Assembly (NCBI RefSeq): GCF_039543505.1
Contig: NZ_BAABJW010000001.1
Coordinates: 558,001 to 622,000, forward strand
Source: Litoribaculum gwangyangense
Lineage (GTDB): Bacteria; Bacteroidota; Bacteroidia; Flavobacteriales; Flavobacteriaceae
DNA length: 64,000 nt
Direction of reading: 5' to 3'
Within the stretch, counting starts at the first letter, position 1, and each line of letters opens with the position of its first letter. Of this stretch, positions 45,293-54,594 are shown in pieces. The position numbers were made by a program, and so were the translations under genes. A model generated the notes under the pieces. The model was not told the DNA's origin. It did not search any database and was given only the letters and a program-made list of their open reading frames with translations.

Positions 45293-45907
45293 TTATTTAT
45301 GAATTTTAAGTGTAATGGCAAAGGTAGCAATTATAAACATTGTGTATTAAAATATTCATTACTTGTTAATAACTGTTTATCGTTTTTTAAAAGAAAAATA
45401 TGGAATATCCATTTATTTTTCTAATCAAAAATGACTCATTAAAAACAAAATATTTAATTCACTTTTTTTAGCAATGTTATGAGATATAAAAAGCAGAGCT
45501 GTAAACATAAAATTATAAAAAGTTATGATAATAAAGTAGTTAATTTTGGTTGTTAACAACTGTGTATATAAAAATCAAAATCATTAAATATGAACCATTT
45601 AAAATAAATTCTATTGTTAATTAACTATTAATAGAATGTAAAATTATTGTAATCAAAATAAAACTTAAAAAAGTTATACCACATATTAACAAGCTATAAT
45701 CATCAGTATTTGTTTTTTTAAAATTTTAAAAGAAAATAATAATATGTTATTTATGGTTGATAACTTCAATTTAACATTCACTAAATACTATTAAATATTA
45801 ATATTGTAACTTTGTGCAAAATAAATAGCAAACCTTCTCCTAAACTATAGCTATTTAATAACACAATTTCCTGTATCTTAGGAAATGAATATGATTACAA
45901 AAATTAC
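45293..45907. other. AT-rich intergenic region between rpiB and rnr
   Basis: About 615 bases with no credible gene on either strand. It is very AT-rich with runs of A and T and divergent promoters must lie here. One -7 box toward rnr is listed separately. No hairpin with a strong stem was noticed. Confidence 0.5.
45807..45814 (+). promoter_or_regulatory. -7 promoter box for rnr
   Basis: TAACTTTG, an exact TAnnTTTG match, about 95 bases before the rnr ATG in an AT-rich leader. No TTG at the best distance upstream, so the element is assigned on the -7 box alone. Confidence 0.5.
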
Positions 45908-48103
45908 ATGACAAGAAAGAAAAAAGGAAAGACCAAAAATAAAGGCATTTCCAACTTAACAAATACTATCTTAAGTATTTTAAAAAAAGAAAGAAACCAA
46001 AGTTTTAACTACAAACAAATAGCTGCAAAAATTGGTGTTAATGATGCCAGTAGCAGAAACCAAATCATAAAAAAACTGCGTGATTTACAAGGAAAGCAAG
46101 AAATTGAGGAAGTAGAACGTGGCAAGTTCAAGGCGGTTATTAATACGGAATATCATAAAGGCATTCTAGACTTATCAGCAAGAGGATCTGGCTACATTAT
46201 ATGCGAAGATTTTGATGATGATGTCTATGTGGCTTCTAATAATATTAATAAAGGTTTGGATGGTGATGAAGTTGAATTTTACCTTTATAAACGCAGAAAG
46301 CGAGGTAAACTAGAAGGTGAAATAACCCAGATTTTAAAGCGTGCCAAAAGTGAATATGTAGGCGTGATACAAATGCAGAAAAACAATAATTTTGCTTTTG
46401 TAGTTCCTGATAACACCAAAATGTACAAAGATATTTTTGTACCCATCAATAAAACACTCAAAGCTGAAGATGGTGATAAAGTACTGGTAAAACTTGAAGA
46501 TTGGCCAGAAAAAGCAGATTCTCCCTATGGAAAAGTGCTGCAGGTTTTAGGTAAACCAGGAGAGCACAATACAGAAATACATTCTATTTTAGCAGAATAC
46601 GGCTTACCTTACGAATTTCCCTTTGAAGTTGAAGATTTTGCCAATAAAATTGATACCTCTATTACCCCGGAAGAAATTGCAAAACGTCGCGATATGCGAC
46701 AAACCTTAACCTTTACCATCGATCCAAAAGATGCCAAAGATTTTGATGATGCTCTATCTTTTAAAGAACTTGGAAACGGACTTTATGAAATCGGTATCCA
46801 TATTGCCGATGTGTCCCATTATGTAAAAGAAGGTACGGTATTGGATGATGAAGCTTACGAGCGTGCCACTTCAATCTATTTGGTAGATAGAGTGGTGCCT
46901 ATGTTACCAGAAATACTATCAAACAACGCTTGTTCATTAAGACCTCACGAGGAGAAATATACATTTTCGGCGGTGTTTCAAATAAATGATAAAGCTGAAG
47001 TTAAAAACCAATGGTTTGGGCGCACCGTAACTTATAGCGATGCGCGTTTTGCTTACGAAGAGGCCCAAGCGGTTATAGAAAGTAAAACAAACCATATTCC
47101 GCAAGAAGTATCTCTTACAGGAAAAGCTTATAAAACCGATGAAGCTATAGCAAACGCTATTTTAAAAATGGATACACTCGCTAAAATTATGCGTCGCCAA
47201 CGCATGAAAAATGGGGCCATTTCTTTTGATAAAGTTGAAGTAAAATTCGATTTAGATGATCAAGCAAACCCAACCGGTGTATTTTTTAAAACCAGTAAAG
47301 ATGCCAATAAACTTATTGAAGAATTTATGCTATTGGCCAATAAAAAAGTTGCTGAATTTATTGGAAAGCAATCTCCTAAAAAGACCTTTGTGTACCGTAT
47401 CCATGACGAACCAGACGATAGTAAACTGGCCGCTTTACAAAATATTTTGGGTAGGTTTGGTTATAAACTAAATTTTAAAGACCGAAAAACCACCACAGCA
47501 TCCTTAAATAATTTACTTAAAGAAGTAAATGGTAAAAAGGAACAAAATCTGGTTGACACCTTGGCGATACGAAGTATGAGTAAAGCAGAGTATTCTACCC
47601 ATAACATAGGTCATTACGGATTGGCGTTTGATTATTACAGTCATTTTACCTCACCCATTCGTCGGTATCCTGATGTTATGGCACATCGGTTATTACAATA
47701 CTACATCGATGGAGGAAAATCGGCCAACGAAGAAGTGTTTGAAGAAAAGTGCCAGCACTCCAGCGATATGGAAAATCTGGCTACCAAAGCGGAGCGCGAT
47801 TCCATTAAGTATATGCAAATACGTTTTATGGAAGACCATAAAGATGAAGAATTTGTAGGTGTAATTTCAGGTGTTACCGATTGGGGTATTTATGTGGAAA
47901 TCATTTCCAATAAGTGTGAAGGTATGGTTAGCGTTCGTGATATGAAAGATGACCATTATGCCTTCGATCAAGACCATTATGCCATGATAGGTAGAAACAC
48001 CAAAACCATGTATCAATTAGGTGATGAAGTGGTTGTAAAAGTTAAAAATACCGATTTAGTTAAAAAACACCTGGACTTTAATTTGATAGGGAAGCCGGAA
48101 TAA
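45908..48103 (+). CDS. rnr: Ribonuclease R
   Basis: 3'-5' exoribonuclease of 731 residues, hydrolysing structured RNA. The order is: basic N-terminus and winged-helix domain (about 15-75), cold-shock/OB domains (about 75-230), catalytic RNB domain (about 255-590) with the aspartate cluster in TIDPKDAKDFDDALS, and a C-terminal S1 domain (GVISGVTDWGIYVEIISNK). All key parts are intact. It is cytosolic and stands alone between an AT-rich region and a convergent acyltransferase gene. Confidence 0.95.
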   Translation: MTRKKKGKTKNKGISNLTNTILSILKKERNQSFNYKQIAAKIGVNDASSRNQIIKKLRDLQGKQEIEEVERGKFKAVINTEYHKGILDLSARGSGYIICEDFDDDVYVASNNINKGLDGDEVEFYLYKRRKRGKLEGEITQILKRAKSEYVGVIQMQKNNNFAFVVPDNTKMYKDIFVPINKTLKAEDGDKVLVKLEDWPEKADSPYGKVLQVLGKPGEHNTEIHSILAEYGLPYEFPFEVEDFANKIDTSITPEEIAKRRDMRQTLTFTIDPKDAKDFDDALSFKELGNGLYEIGIHIADVSHYVKEGTVLDDEAYERATSIYLVDRVVPMLPEILSNNACSLRPHEEKYTFSAVFQINDKAEVKNQWFGRTVTYSDARFAYEEAQAVIESKTNHIPQEVSLTGKAYKTDEAIANAILKMDTLAKIMRRQRMKNGAISFDKVEVKFDLDDQANPTGVFFKTSKDANKLIEEFMLLANKKVAEFIGKQSPKKTFVYRIHDEPDDSKLAALQNILGRFGYKLNFKDRKTTTASLNNLLKEVNGKKEQNLVDTLAIRSMSKAEYSTHNIGHYGLAFDYYSHFTSPIRRYPDVMAHRLLQYYIDGGKSANEEVFEEKCQHSSDMENLATKAERDSIKYMQIRFMEDHKDEEFVGVISGVTDWGIYVEIISNKCEGMVSVRDMKDDHYAFDQDHYAMIGRNTKTMYQLGDEVVVKVKNTDLVKKHLDFNLIGKPE

Positions 48104-48217
48104 TAATTTTTTGGTAGTTAGCTAGTTGTTTTTTTATTGAAACCATGTATTGTATTGATACATATGAAATATTTTTGAATTGACTAATTATGGAATAAAA
48201 GTTTACAATCAATTACT

Positions 48218-49315
48218 TTATACACCCACAAGCCTCTTTGAGTATTTACCAAACAACTTCTTAAATATCAAACCAATTACCATACTTAGGCCAATTGACA
48301 ATACTAAATAAGTAATAGAAGCTAGAAACAAATTAAGAGGGGCTATTTGATGCATGGTTGATAAAGGCATTATAGGCTCCGCAATAAGGTCTAAAAAAAA
48401 GGCGTGTAGAAAATAAATAACAAAAGCATAGCTCGCTACAGGATTTAACCAACGAGGCTGCCTTTCACCTAAATTTTTAAATAATACAATAAATATTCCT
48501 GATAAACACATTTTCTGAATATAGTACAAAGCACTCATTAACGACCAGTCCCCAAACTTATTAATTTCTATTGTTTGAAAATAAACTAAGGCCACTGATG
48601 AGAGCAGAGCAATCAACACAAACAACAACATGTTTTTTTTTACCCATGAAAACTTTTTCTCCGGATGGTTACCAAAATATATACCTGCGGCATAGGCACC
48701 TGAGAAGTATATCATGGTGGATAAACTCAACTGATTTTCTTCCATATCCATCAACTCAACTCTAGATATAGCCAAGGGTAATGCAATAATGACCAACATG
48801 AATAATGTTCCCCATTTTTCAAAACTCATTAAATAATCTAAAAGAGGTGTTACGAGGTATAGAAATATTAAAATAGGTATATACCAGTATGGAAACTGTG
48901 CCGTACCAAATATAAAATTATTAAAAGCGGCATGTAAATAGGAGTTAAAATCTGTCTGCAGTTGAAATGGAATGTAGATTGGGGGTTCGAAAACAGGGTT
49001 GAATATGGAAAAAACCAATGTTAAAAACAAATAGGGTAATAATACGTTTTTAAACTTACTGCTATAAAATCTTTTATACCCTCTACTTTTTAAGATAACC
49101 GAAAAAAGTAAACCAGAGATAACGGCAAAATAAATAGTACTGTTGTGAAAAAGCAATTCATTGGCAATACTGTAAGGGCTTTTTAGGTCCATACTTTGGT
49201 AGTTAAAGTCATAAAGAGCGTATGCGAAGGCATGAATGAAAACAATATTTATGATGGCAAAACCTCTGAAACTATGCAAGTATCCAAGGAATTGAGGTTG
49301 GTTTTCTTTGTTCAT
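48218..49315 (-). CDS. Acyltransferase_3 family membrane protein
   Basis: 365 residues, mostly hydrophobic with about ten membrane segments. The first helix SFRGFAIINIVFIHAFAYA carries the conserved R-x10-H pattern of acyltransferase-3 (OafA/MdoC-like) enzymes: the Arg in HSFRGFA and the His in VFIHAFA. Such proteins acetylate or succinylate sugars in the envelope. No SGNH domain is fused. It is convergent with rnr and divergent from the YbjQ gene. The acceptor sugar cannot be stated. Confidence 0.85.
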   Translation of the reverse strand: MNKENQPQFLGYLHSFRGFAIINIVFIHAFAYALYDFNYQSMDLKSPYSIANELLFHNSTIYFAVISGLLFSVILKSRGYKRFYSSKFKNVLLPYLFLTLVFSIFNPVFEPPIYIPFQLQTDFNSYLHAAFNNFIFGTAQFPYWYIPILIFLYLVTPLLDYLMSFEKWGTLFMLVIIALPLAISRVELMDMEENQLSLSTMIYFSGAYAAGIYFGNHPEKKFSWVKKNMLLFVLIALLSSVALVYFQTIEINKFGDWSLMSALYYIQKMCLSGIFIVLFKNLGERQPRWLNPVASYAFVIYFLHAFFLDLIAEPIMPLSTMHQIAPLNLFLASITYLVLSIGLSMVIGLIFKKLFGKYSKRLVGV

Positions 49316-49445
49316 ATTTGAAGAAGTTAATTCATACTAAGCGAATAAATTTAATTTTGTTTCATTTAATAATATTCATTTTTTAATTGTCAATACCTAT
49401 TGATAATTGAAGATAGATGAAATTTTTTACAAAGCCACCAATCCT

Positions 49446-49477
49446 TTGTGTTTTAATGTATAAAACTTGTAACTTTA
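49446..49477 (+). promoter_or_regulatory. Possible promoter for the YbjQ-family gene
   Basis: TTG (49446-49448), 21-base spacer, TAACTTTA (49470-49477), one base off TAnnTTTG. The gene starts at 49515. Confidence 0.45.
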
Positions 49478-49514
49478 GTTGGTTTTTATATACTAACATT
49501 GAAAATTTACACCA

Positions 49515-49808
49515 ATGATTTTAACGACTACAAACAACATAGAAGGACACGTTATTCAAGATTATTTGGGCATTGTTACAGGTGTTTCAGTCAATTTAAA
49601 AACGAAATATTCTTTTAAAACAGAGAAAAATTTAAGTATTTCATCAGATCTGATTAATAAAGCTAAAGAAGAAGCTTTTCAAGATTTAAGAGATAATGCT
49701 ATAAAGCTTAAAGCCAATGCGGTGGTTGGTATTTCAATAGATTTTGAAACCGAATCAGGTCTTTATTTCTTTGTTTCGATAACAGGTACCGCTGTAAAAG
49801 TGGCTTAA
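49515..49808 (+). CDS. YbjQ-family (heavy-metal-binding-like) protein
   Basis: 97 residues, the usual YbjQ/DUF74 length. The conserved start ILTTTNNIEGHVIQDYLGIV and the later AKEEAFQDLRDNAIKLKANAVVG identify the family, which forms a pentameric beta-rich fold. It has been linked to metal binding without firm evidence. The gene stands alone with its own promoter, 76 bases before the GIN-domain gene. Confidence 0.88.
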   Translation: MILTTTNNIEGHVIQDYLGIVTGVSVNLKTKYSFKTEKNLSISSDLINKAKEEAFQDLRDNAIKLKANAVVGISIDFETESGLYFFVSITGTAVKVA

Positions 49809-49884
49809 AAAGATAATGTTTCATTATTTTTATAAGCAATGGAATAATTATTGATAATTTTACGTTGAATCAAAAAACAAATCC

Positions 49885-50559
49885 ATGAAAACCTTAATTA
49901 AAGCGTTTGTATTATTTATTACAGCAACACTATTTGCACAAAATCCCATTGAAAAGAGTATTGGAGAATTCACCGAAATAAAAGTGTATGATTTAATTGA
50001 AGTTAAGATGATCAAGTCTTACGAAAATAAGGTAATCATTACTGGCGAAAACAAAGAAAATGTGCTTGTAAACAACAAAAATGGTAAACTCAAAATAAAA
50101 ATGAGTTTGGAAGAAATTTTTGATGGGAACAAAACGAAGGTTACATTACACTACACCAGCGTTGATATTATCGATGTCAATGAAGGGGCCAAAGTAACTT
50201 CAGAAGACAAAATAAAACAGTTTGAAATCGATTTAAAAGCCCAAGAGGGCGGACGAATAGAAGTCCCTGTGGATGTGAACTATATAAACATAAAATCGGT
50301 AACTGGAGGCGTTATAAAAACCTCAGGAAAATCAAAAAATCAAGACGTAAACTTATCTACAGGAGGCATTTACGAAGGAGAAAATCTAGACACTGAAAAA
50401 ACAGAAGTATCCATCAATGCCGCTGGAGAAGCGTATGTTAAAGCCTCAAAATTGGTAGATATAAAAATAAGGGCTGGAGGCGACGTGTTTATTTATGGCA
50501 ATCCAGAAGAAGTGAATGAAAGCAGGGTTCTTGGAGGCCGTGTGAAACGGATGGATTAA
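49885..50559 (+). CDS. GIN-domain (DUF2807) secreted protein
   Basis: 224 residues with a signal peptide (LIKAFVLFITATLFAQ). The rest is a repetitive beta-rich domain of the DUF2807 (head GIN) family: IGEFTEIKVYDLIEVKMIKS at the N-side and rungs such as NLSTGGIYEGENL and SINAAGEAYVKASKL. A right-handed beta-helix is expected. It is predicted to be exported. Function unknown; common in Bacteroidota. It ends in a terminator. Confidence 0.86.
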   Translation: MKTLIKAFVLFITATLFAQNPIEKSIGEFTEIKVYDLIEVKMIKSYENKVIITGENKENVLVNNKNGKLKIKMSLEEIFDGNKTKVTLHYTSVDIIDVNEGAKVTSEDKIKQFEIDLKAQEGGRIEVPVDVNYINIKSVTGGVIKTSGKSKNQDVNLSTGGIYEGENLDTEKTEVSINAAGEAYVKASKLVDIKIRAGGDVFIYGNPEEVNESRVLGGRVKRMD

Positions 50560-50582
50560 ATAAACTCATCATAAAATAATGT

Positions 50583-50608
50583 AAACCCTCTGAAAGCAGA
50601 GGGTTTTT
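50583..50608 (+). terminator. Intrinsic terminator after the GIN-domain gene
   Basis: AAACCCTCTG pairs perfectly with CAGAGGGTTT (10 bp) around a four-base AAAG loop, followed by T-rich sequence. Textbook form. Confidence 0.88.
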
Positions 50609-50669
50609 CTATATTATCAAGTTTAAAAATAAAATATTTCTTTACTTTGTTATAAAACAGGATATTTTC

Positions 50670-51365
50670 ATGATTGATGATATTATAAGAGCAATCCCTT
50701 TTGGTATAATTTTAGCTTTTACCATAGGACCTGTATTTTTTGTTCTCTTAGAAACCAGTGCTACCAAAGGCTTTAAGAGCGCTTTGATTTTTGATAGTGG
50801 TGTGATGCTGGCTGATATCATTTTTATTTTAGTGGCATTTTTTAGTACCAATAAACTATTGGAAAAAATTAAAGACGACCCTAATTTTTTGGTTTTTGGT
50901 GGTGTTCTTTTGGTAACCTATGGCGTTATTTCGTTCATCAAAACATCAAAATCATTTAGAGACATTGTTAGGGAATACCATAAAATTGAAATAAAAAAAG
51001 GGTATGGTAAACTGTTTTTAAAGGGTTTTTTATTGAATTTTATTAACATAGGGGTGTTATTGGGATGGGTTGCTTTTATAGTTTTGGCAAATTCTTTAAC
51101 AGAATCCAAAAACGGTGTTTTAGTGTTTTTGAGTACGATTTTAATGGTATACTTTTTGGTCGACTTAATTAAAATAGCTGTTGCTAAAAAGCTTAAAAGT
51201 AAATTAACACCGCGAACCATTTTTAAAACAAAAAAAATTATTGCCTTAGTTATTTTAGGGTTTGGTATTTTGCTTTTGGTTCAAGCATTTTTTCCAAAGG
51301 AAAAGGAATTGATTAAAGAAAAGTTGGAACAAATTAATCCCATAAAAGAAAAGCTTCCAGAATAA
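50670..51365 (+). CDS. LysE family amino-acid exporter-like protein
   Basis: 231 residues, about six membrane segments. The N-terminus IIRAIPFGIILAFTIGPVFF is the LysE/RhtB signature (PGP/GP motif after helix 1), followed by SALIFDSGVMLADIIFILVAF. A short charged C-terminal tail (KEKELIKEKLEQINPIKEK) follows the last helix. It likely exports amino acids or related metabolites. Separated from the GIN gene by a terminator and followed by tRNA-Cys on the other strand. Confidence 0.85.
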   Translation: MIDDIIRAIPFGIILAFTIGPVFFVLLETSATKGFKSALIFDSGVMLADIIFILVAFFSTNKLLEKIKDDPNFLVFGGVLLVTYGVISFIKTSKSFRDIVREYHKIEIKKGYGKLFLKGFLLNFINIGVLLGWVAFIVLANSLTESKNGVLVFLSTILMVYFLVDLIKIAVAKKLKSKLTPRTIFKTKKIIALVILGFGILLLVQAFFPKEKELIKEKLEQINPIKEKLPE

Positions 51366-51384
51366 CTGAAAGCTTTTTATTTTG

Positions 51385-51455
51385 AGGCGTCAAGCGGATT
51401 CGAACCGCTGTAGAAGGTTTTGCAGACCTCTGCCTAGCCACTCGGCCATGACGCC
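51385..51455 (-). tRNA. tRNA-Cys (GCA)
   Basis: Cloverleaf read on the minus strand: acceptor arms GGCGTCA (from 51455) and TGACGCC (51392-51386), anticodon arm GAGGT-CTGCAAA-ACCTT with anticodon GCA, T arm AGCGG-TTCGAAT-CCGCT, and discriminator U at 51385. The CCA end is not encoded. 71 bases. U73 and GCA together match cysteine tRNA. Confidence 0.97.
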
Positions 51456-51506
51456 TTGTTTAGTTGTGCAAATGTAAAAAAAATAAATACTTTATAATAC
51501 TTAAAA

Positions 51507-51869
51507 CTATTTTTTACGCGTATCAGACATTTTTATAGTCACTCTAGCCACATCGCCACCAATAGGCGGGTTTAACTTACTTACGCACACAGTGGCTTTT
51601 GTTACCATATGATCTTCTTTAAAAATTCTGTTTAATATCCGTTTTGCTACTGTTTCAAGTAATTGAGAAGCTACAGCCATTTCTTCTTTTATTACCCTAT
51701 TTAAAAAAACATAATCAACCGTATCGCTCAGGTTATCTGTTTTCGCAGAGTTTTGTAAATCGGCTTCAACCTCTAAATCAACACGATAATCACTACCTAT
51801 TTTGGCTTCTTCCATTAAACAACCATGATAAGCGAATACGCGAATATTTTCAACTTTAATAATTCCCAT
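51507..51869 (-). CDS. folB: Dihydroneopterin aldolase
   Basis: 120 residues. The start IKVENIRVFAYHGCLMEEAKIG and the central DYRVDLEVEADLQ are conserved FolB features, as is the catalytic-site region near SQLLETVAKRI and the end KLNPPIGGDVARVTIKM. It converts 7,8-dihydroneopterin to 6-hydroxymethyl-dihydropterin and glycolaldehyde in folate synthesis. Divergent from glnS. Cytosolic. Confidence 0.93.
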   Translation of the reverse strand: MGIIKVENIRVFAYHGCLMEEAKIGSDYRVDLEVEADLQNSAKTDNLSDTVDYVFLNRVIKEEMAVASQLLETVAKRILNRIFKEDHMVTKATVCVSKLNPPIGGDVARVTIKMSDTRKK

Positions 51870-51907
51870 TCGTTTTTAAATAAATTTGCTATACTAGATC
51901 TTACTTA

Positions 51908-51941
51908 TTGAGCTAAAATAACTTGAATTTACGTAATTTTG
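51908..51941 (+). promoter_or_regulatory. Possible promoter for glnS
   Basis: TAATTTTG (51934-51941) is an exact TAnnTTTG match 30 bases before the ATG. TTG at 51908-51910 lies 23 bases upstream, a slightly long spacer. Confidence 0.5.
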
Positions 51942-51971
51942 AAGCGTATTCAGTTGAAATAAATAACAAAC

Positions 51972-53966
51972 ATGTTAGAGGAAAGAAAATCACTCAATTT
52001 TATTGAGCAAATCATAGAAGAAGATTTAGCAAACGGAATGTCTAAAGCTGATTTGCGCTTTCGTTTTCCACCCGAGCCAAATGGGTATTTACATATTGGT
52101 CACGTAAAAGCCATTGGGATAAGTTTTGGTTTGGGAGAATATTACAACGCTCCAGTAAACCTTCGGTTTGATGATACCAATCCAGCAAAAGAAGAGCAAG
52201 AGTATGTAGATGCCATAAAGGAAGATGTTTCTTGGTTGGGTTATAAATGGGATAAGGAATTATTTTCATCTGACTATTTTCAACAACTTTACGATTGGGC
52301 TGTTGAAATGATAAAAGACGGAAAGGCTTATGTGGATTCCCAAACGAGTGAAGCCATGGCAGAACAAAAAGGAACCCCCACGCAACCTGGTGTAGATGGC
52401 CCTTACAGAAACAGAAGCGTTGAAGAAAATTTGGATCTTTTTGAACGCATGAAAGGTGGAGCGTTTGAGGAAGGTGAGCATATTTTAAGAGCTAAGATAG
52501 ACATGCAGCACCCGAACATGTTAATGCGCGACCCCATTATGTACCGAATTTTAAAAAAGCACCATCACAGAACAGGTAACAATTGGTGTATTTATCCGAT
52601 GTATGATTGGACGCATGGGGAGAGTGATTATATCGAGCAAATAAGCCACAGTTTATGCTCCTTAGAATTTAAACCTCATAGAGAGCTTTACGATTGGTTT
52701 TTAGATCAAGTGGTCGACCCTAAATTAATAAGACCTAAACAACGTGAATTTGCCCGTTTAAACCTAAGCTACACCATTATGAGTAAGCGTAAATTGCTGC
52801 AGTTGGTCAATGATAAAGTAGTTGCAGGTTGGGACGATCCACGAATGCCAACCATTTCTGGATTACGACGAAGAGGGTACACGCCAAATGCACTTAGAAA
52901 ATTTGTGGAAACTGTGGGAGTTGCCAAACGCGACAATGTGATAGATGTATCGTTGTTGGAATTTTGTATTAGAGAAGATTTAAACAAAACAGCACCCCGA
53001 GTTATGGCTGTTTTAGACCCTTTAAAAGTGGTTATTACCAATTATCCTGTCGATAAAGAGGAATGGCTTGACGCTGAAAACAACCAAGAAGATGAAAGCG
53101 CTGGCTATAGAAAAGTTCCTTTTTCTAGGGAGATTTATATTGAAAAAGAAGATTTCAAGGAAGTAGCTGGAAGCAAGTTTTTTAGATTGAAATTAGATGG
53201 CGAAGTAAGACTTAAAAACGCATACATTATTAAAGCAAATAGTGTTGTAAAAGATGCTAAAGGTCATATTATAGAGGTTCATTGTACCTATGATGAGGAT
53301 ACTTCAAAAAAAGTAAAGGGCACACTTCATTGGGTATCCATAAAACACGCTATGAATGCTGAAGTTAGGGAATACGACAGATTATTTATGGATGAAGCCC
53401 CAGACAGTTATGAAGACAAAGATTTTATGGAATTTATTAACCCTAATTCTTTAAAGATTATTGAAGCTTATGTGGAGCCGAGTTTAATTGACGCTAAAAT
53501 TGGAGATAGGTTTCAGTTTCAGCGTTTGGGGTATTTCAATGTTGATAAAGATTCCAAGGCTGATAAATTGGTATTCAATAAAACGGTTGGCTTAAGAGAT
53601 TCATGGGCAAAGCAAAAACCACAACCACATGAACAGCCTAAACCAAGTAATAACCAGCAGCAACCTCAAAGAAAGGCTATTGATGTTATTCAGCAATTGG
53701 GCAAAAAGTACACCAATTTGCCAGCAGAAAAACAGTTGAAAGTTAAAGCAGAGATTCAAAAGCTTGCCAAAGAGGTTCGTTATGAAGAGTTAGAACCGTT
53801 GTTTAATACCGCGGCTAAAAAAGTTGGTACTCGTATGGCGGTTATGTTGGTATTAAAGCAAAAACTAATGGAAGGTTTACCAAAAACAGATGTTGTAAAT
53901 GAATTTATTCAAAAAGCCCTAGAGGACGAAAACGAACTGTTAGTTTCTGAGGCTCAGTCTATTTAA
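51972..53966 (+). CDS. glnS: Glutaminyl-tRNA synthetase with C-terminal YqeY-like domain
   Basis: Class I aminoacyl-tRNA synthetase, 664 residues against about 555 in E. coli. The HIGH motif is in PPEPNGYLHIGHVKAI and KMSKS as SYTIMSKRKL. Two anticodon-binding beta-barrel domains follow. After residue about 545, a Q/P-rich linker (KQKPQPHEQPKPSNNQQQPQ) joins a YqeY/GatB-tail-like helical domain (IDVIQQLGKKYTNLPAEKQL...). This fused extension is known in some GlnRS and probably binds tRNA. It charges tRNA-Gln directly. Intact. Confidence 0.95.
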   Translation: MLEERKSLNFIEQIIEEDLANGMSKADLRFRFPPEPNGYLHIGHVKAIGISFGLGEYYNAPVNLRFDDTNPAKEEQEYVDAIKEDVSWLGYKWDKELFSSDYFQQLYDWAVEMIKDGKAYVDSQTSEAMAEQKGTPTQPGVDGPYRNRSVEENLDLFERMKGGAFEEGEHILRAKIDMQHPNMLMRDPIMYRILKKHHHRTGNNWCIYPMYDWTHGESDYIEQISHSLCSLEFKPHRELYDWFLDQVVDPKLIRPKQREFARLNLSYTIMSKRKLLQLVNDKVVAGWDDPRMPTISGLRRRGYTPNALRKFVETVGVAKRDNVIDVSLLEFCIREDLNKTAPRVMAVLDPLKVVITNYPVDKEEWLDAENNQEDESAGYRKVPFSREIYIEKEDFKEVAGSKFFRLKLDGEVRLKNAYIIKANSVVKDAKGHIIEVHCTYDEDTSKKVKGTLHWVSIKHAMNAEVREYDRLFMDEAPDSYEDKDFMEFINPNSLKIIEAYVEPSLIDAKIGDRFQFQRLGYFNVDKDSKADKLVFNKTVGLRDSWAKQKPQPHEQPKPSNNQQQPQRKAIDVIQQLGKKYTNLPAEKQLKVKAEIQKLAKEVRYEELEPLFNTAAKKVGTRMAVMLVLKQKLMEGLPKTDVVNEFIQKALEDENELLVSEAQSI

Positions 53967-54044
53967 ATAAAAATAATTGCTTTTAAAATATTAAATCAGA
54001 CAAAAATTTATTTATATTTATTTACTAACTAAACTAACATTATT

Positions 54045-54527
54045 ATGGAAATGAATCTTTTAGCAGTATTAGTTGCTGCAGTATCTGCACTAGTTGTGGG
54101 ATTTATTTGGTATAATCCAAAAGTATTTGGGAATGCTTGGATGCAAGCTGCCGGAATAACCGAAGAGCAAATCAAAGGAGGTAACATGGTAAAAATTTTT
54201 ATTATGGCTCTAATTTTTGCTCTTTTATTAGCTATGGTTATGCAGACGCTTACCATTCATCAATTTGGAGCTTTAGGAATGATAGGTGGAGATCCCGAAA
54301 TTGCCTTACCTTCTTTTGAAGCCTTTATGGCAGACTACGGAAACTCTTTTAGAACTTTTAAACATGGTGCTTTGCATGGTGTTATGTCCGGTATTTTTAT
54401 TGCCCTTCCAATTATTGGCACCAATGCATTGTTCGAGAGAAAAGGCGCTAAATACATATTAATTAACAGTGGTTATTGGATTGTAACGATGTGTATTATG
54501 GGAGCCATTGTTTGTGGATGGCAATAA
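54045..54527 (+). CDS. DUF1761 membrane protein
   Basis: 160 residues with four hydrophobic segments. The N-terminal pattern VLVAAVSALVVGFIWYNPKVFGNAWMQAAGIT is characteristic of DUF1761. The rest includes FKHGALHGVMSGIFIALPI and a final helix ending in CGWQ. No function is established for the family. It ends at an intrinsic terminator. Confidence 0.85.
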   Translation: MEMNLLAVLVAAVSALVVGFIWYNPKVFGNAWMQAAGITEEQIKGGNMVKIFIMALIFALLLAMVMQTLTIHQFGALGMIGGDPEIALPSFEAFMADYGNSFRTFKHGALHGVMSGIFIALPIIGTNALFERKGAKYILINSGYWIVTMCIMGAIVCGWQ

Positions 54528-54552
54528 TATTTTGTAACCTTTTAACATATTT

Positions 54553-54586
54553 AAAGACTGAGAATTGTATTTTTCAGTCTTTTTTA
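54553..54586 (+). terminator. Intrinsic terminator after the DUF1761 gene
   Basis: AAAGACTGA pairs with TCAGTCTTT around an 11-base loop, followed by TTTTATTTTT. It overlaps the upstream TTG that could otherwise be taken as the next gene's start. Confidence 0.85.
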
Positions 54587-54594
54587 TTTTTACT

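Noticed and set aside
54565..54594. TTG start for the GNAT-like gene
   Set aside because: It lies inside the loop of the preceding terminator hairpin and adds a hydrophobic stretch not expected for this family.
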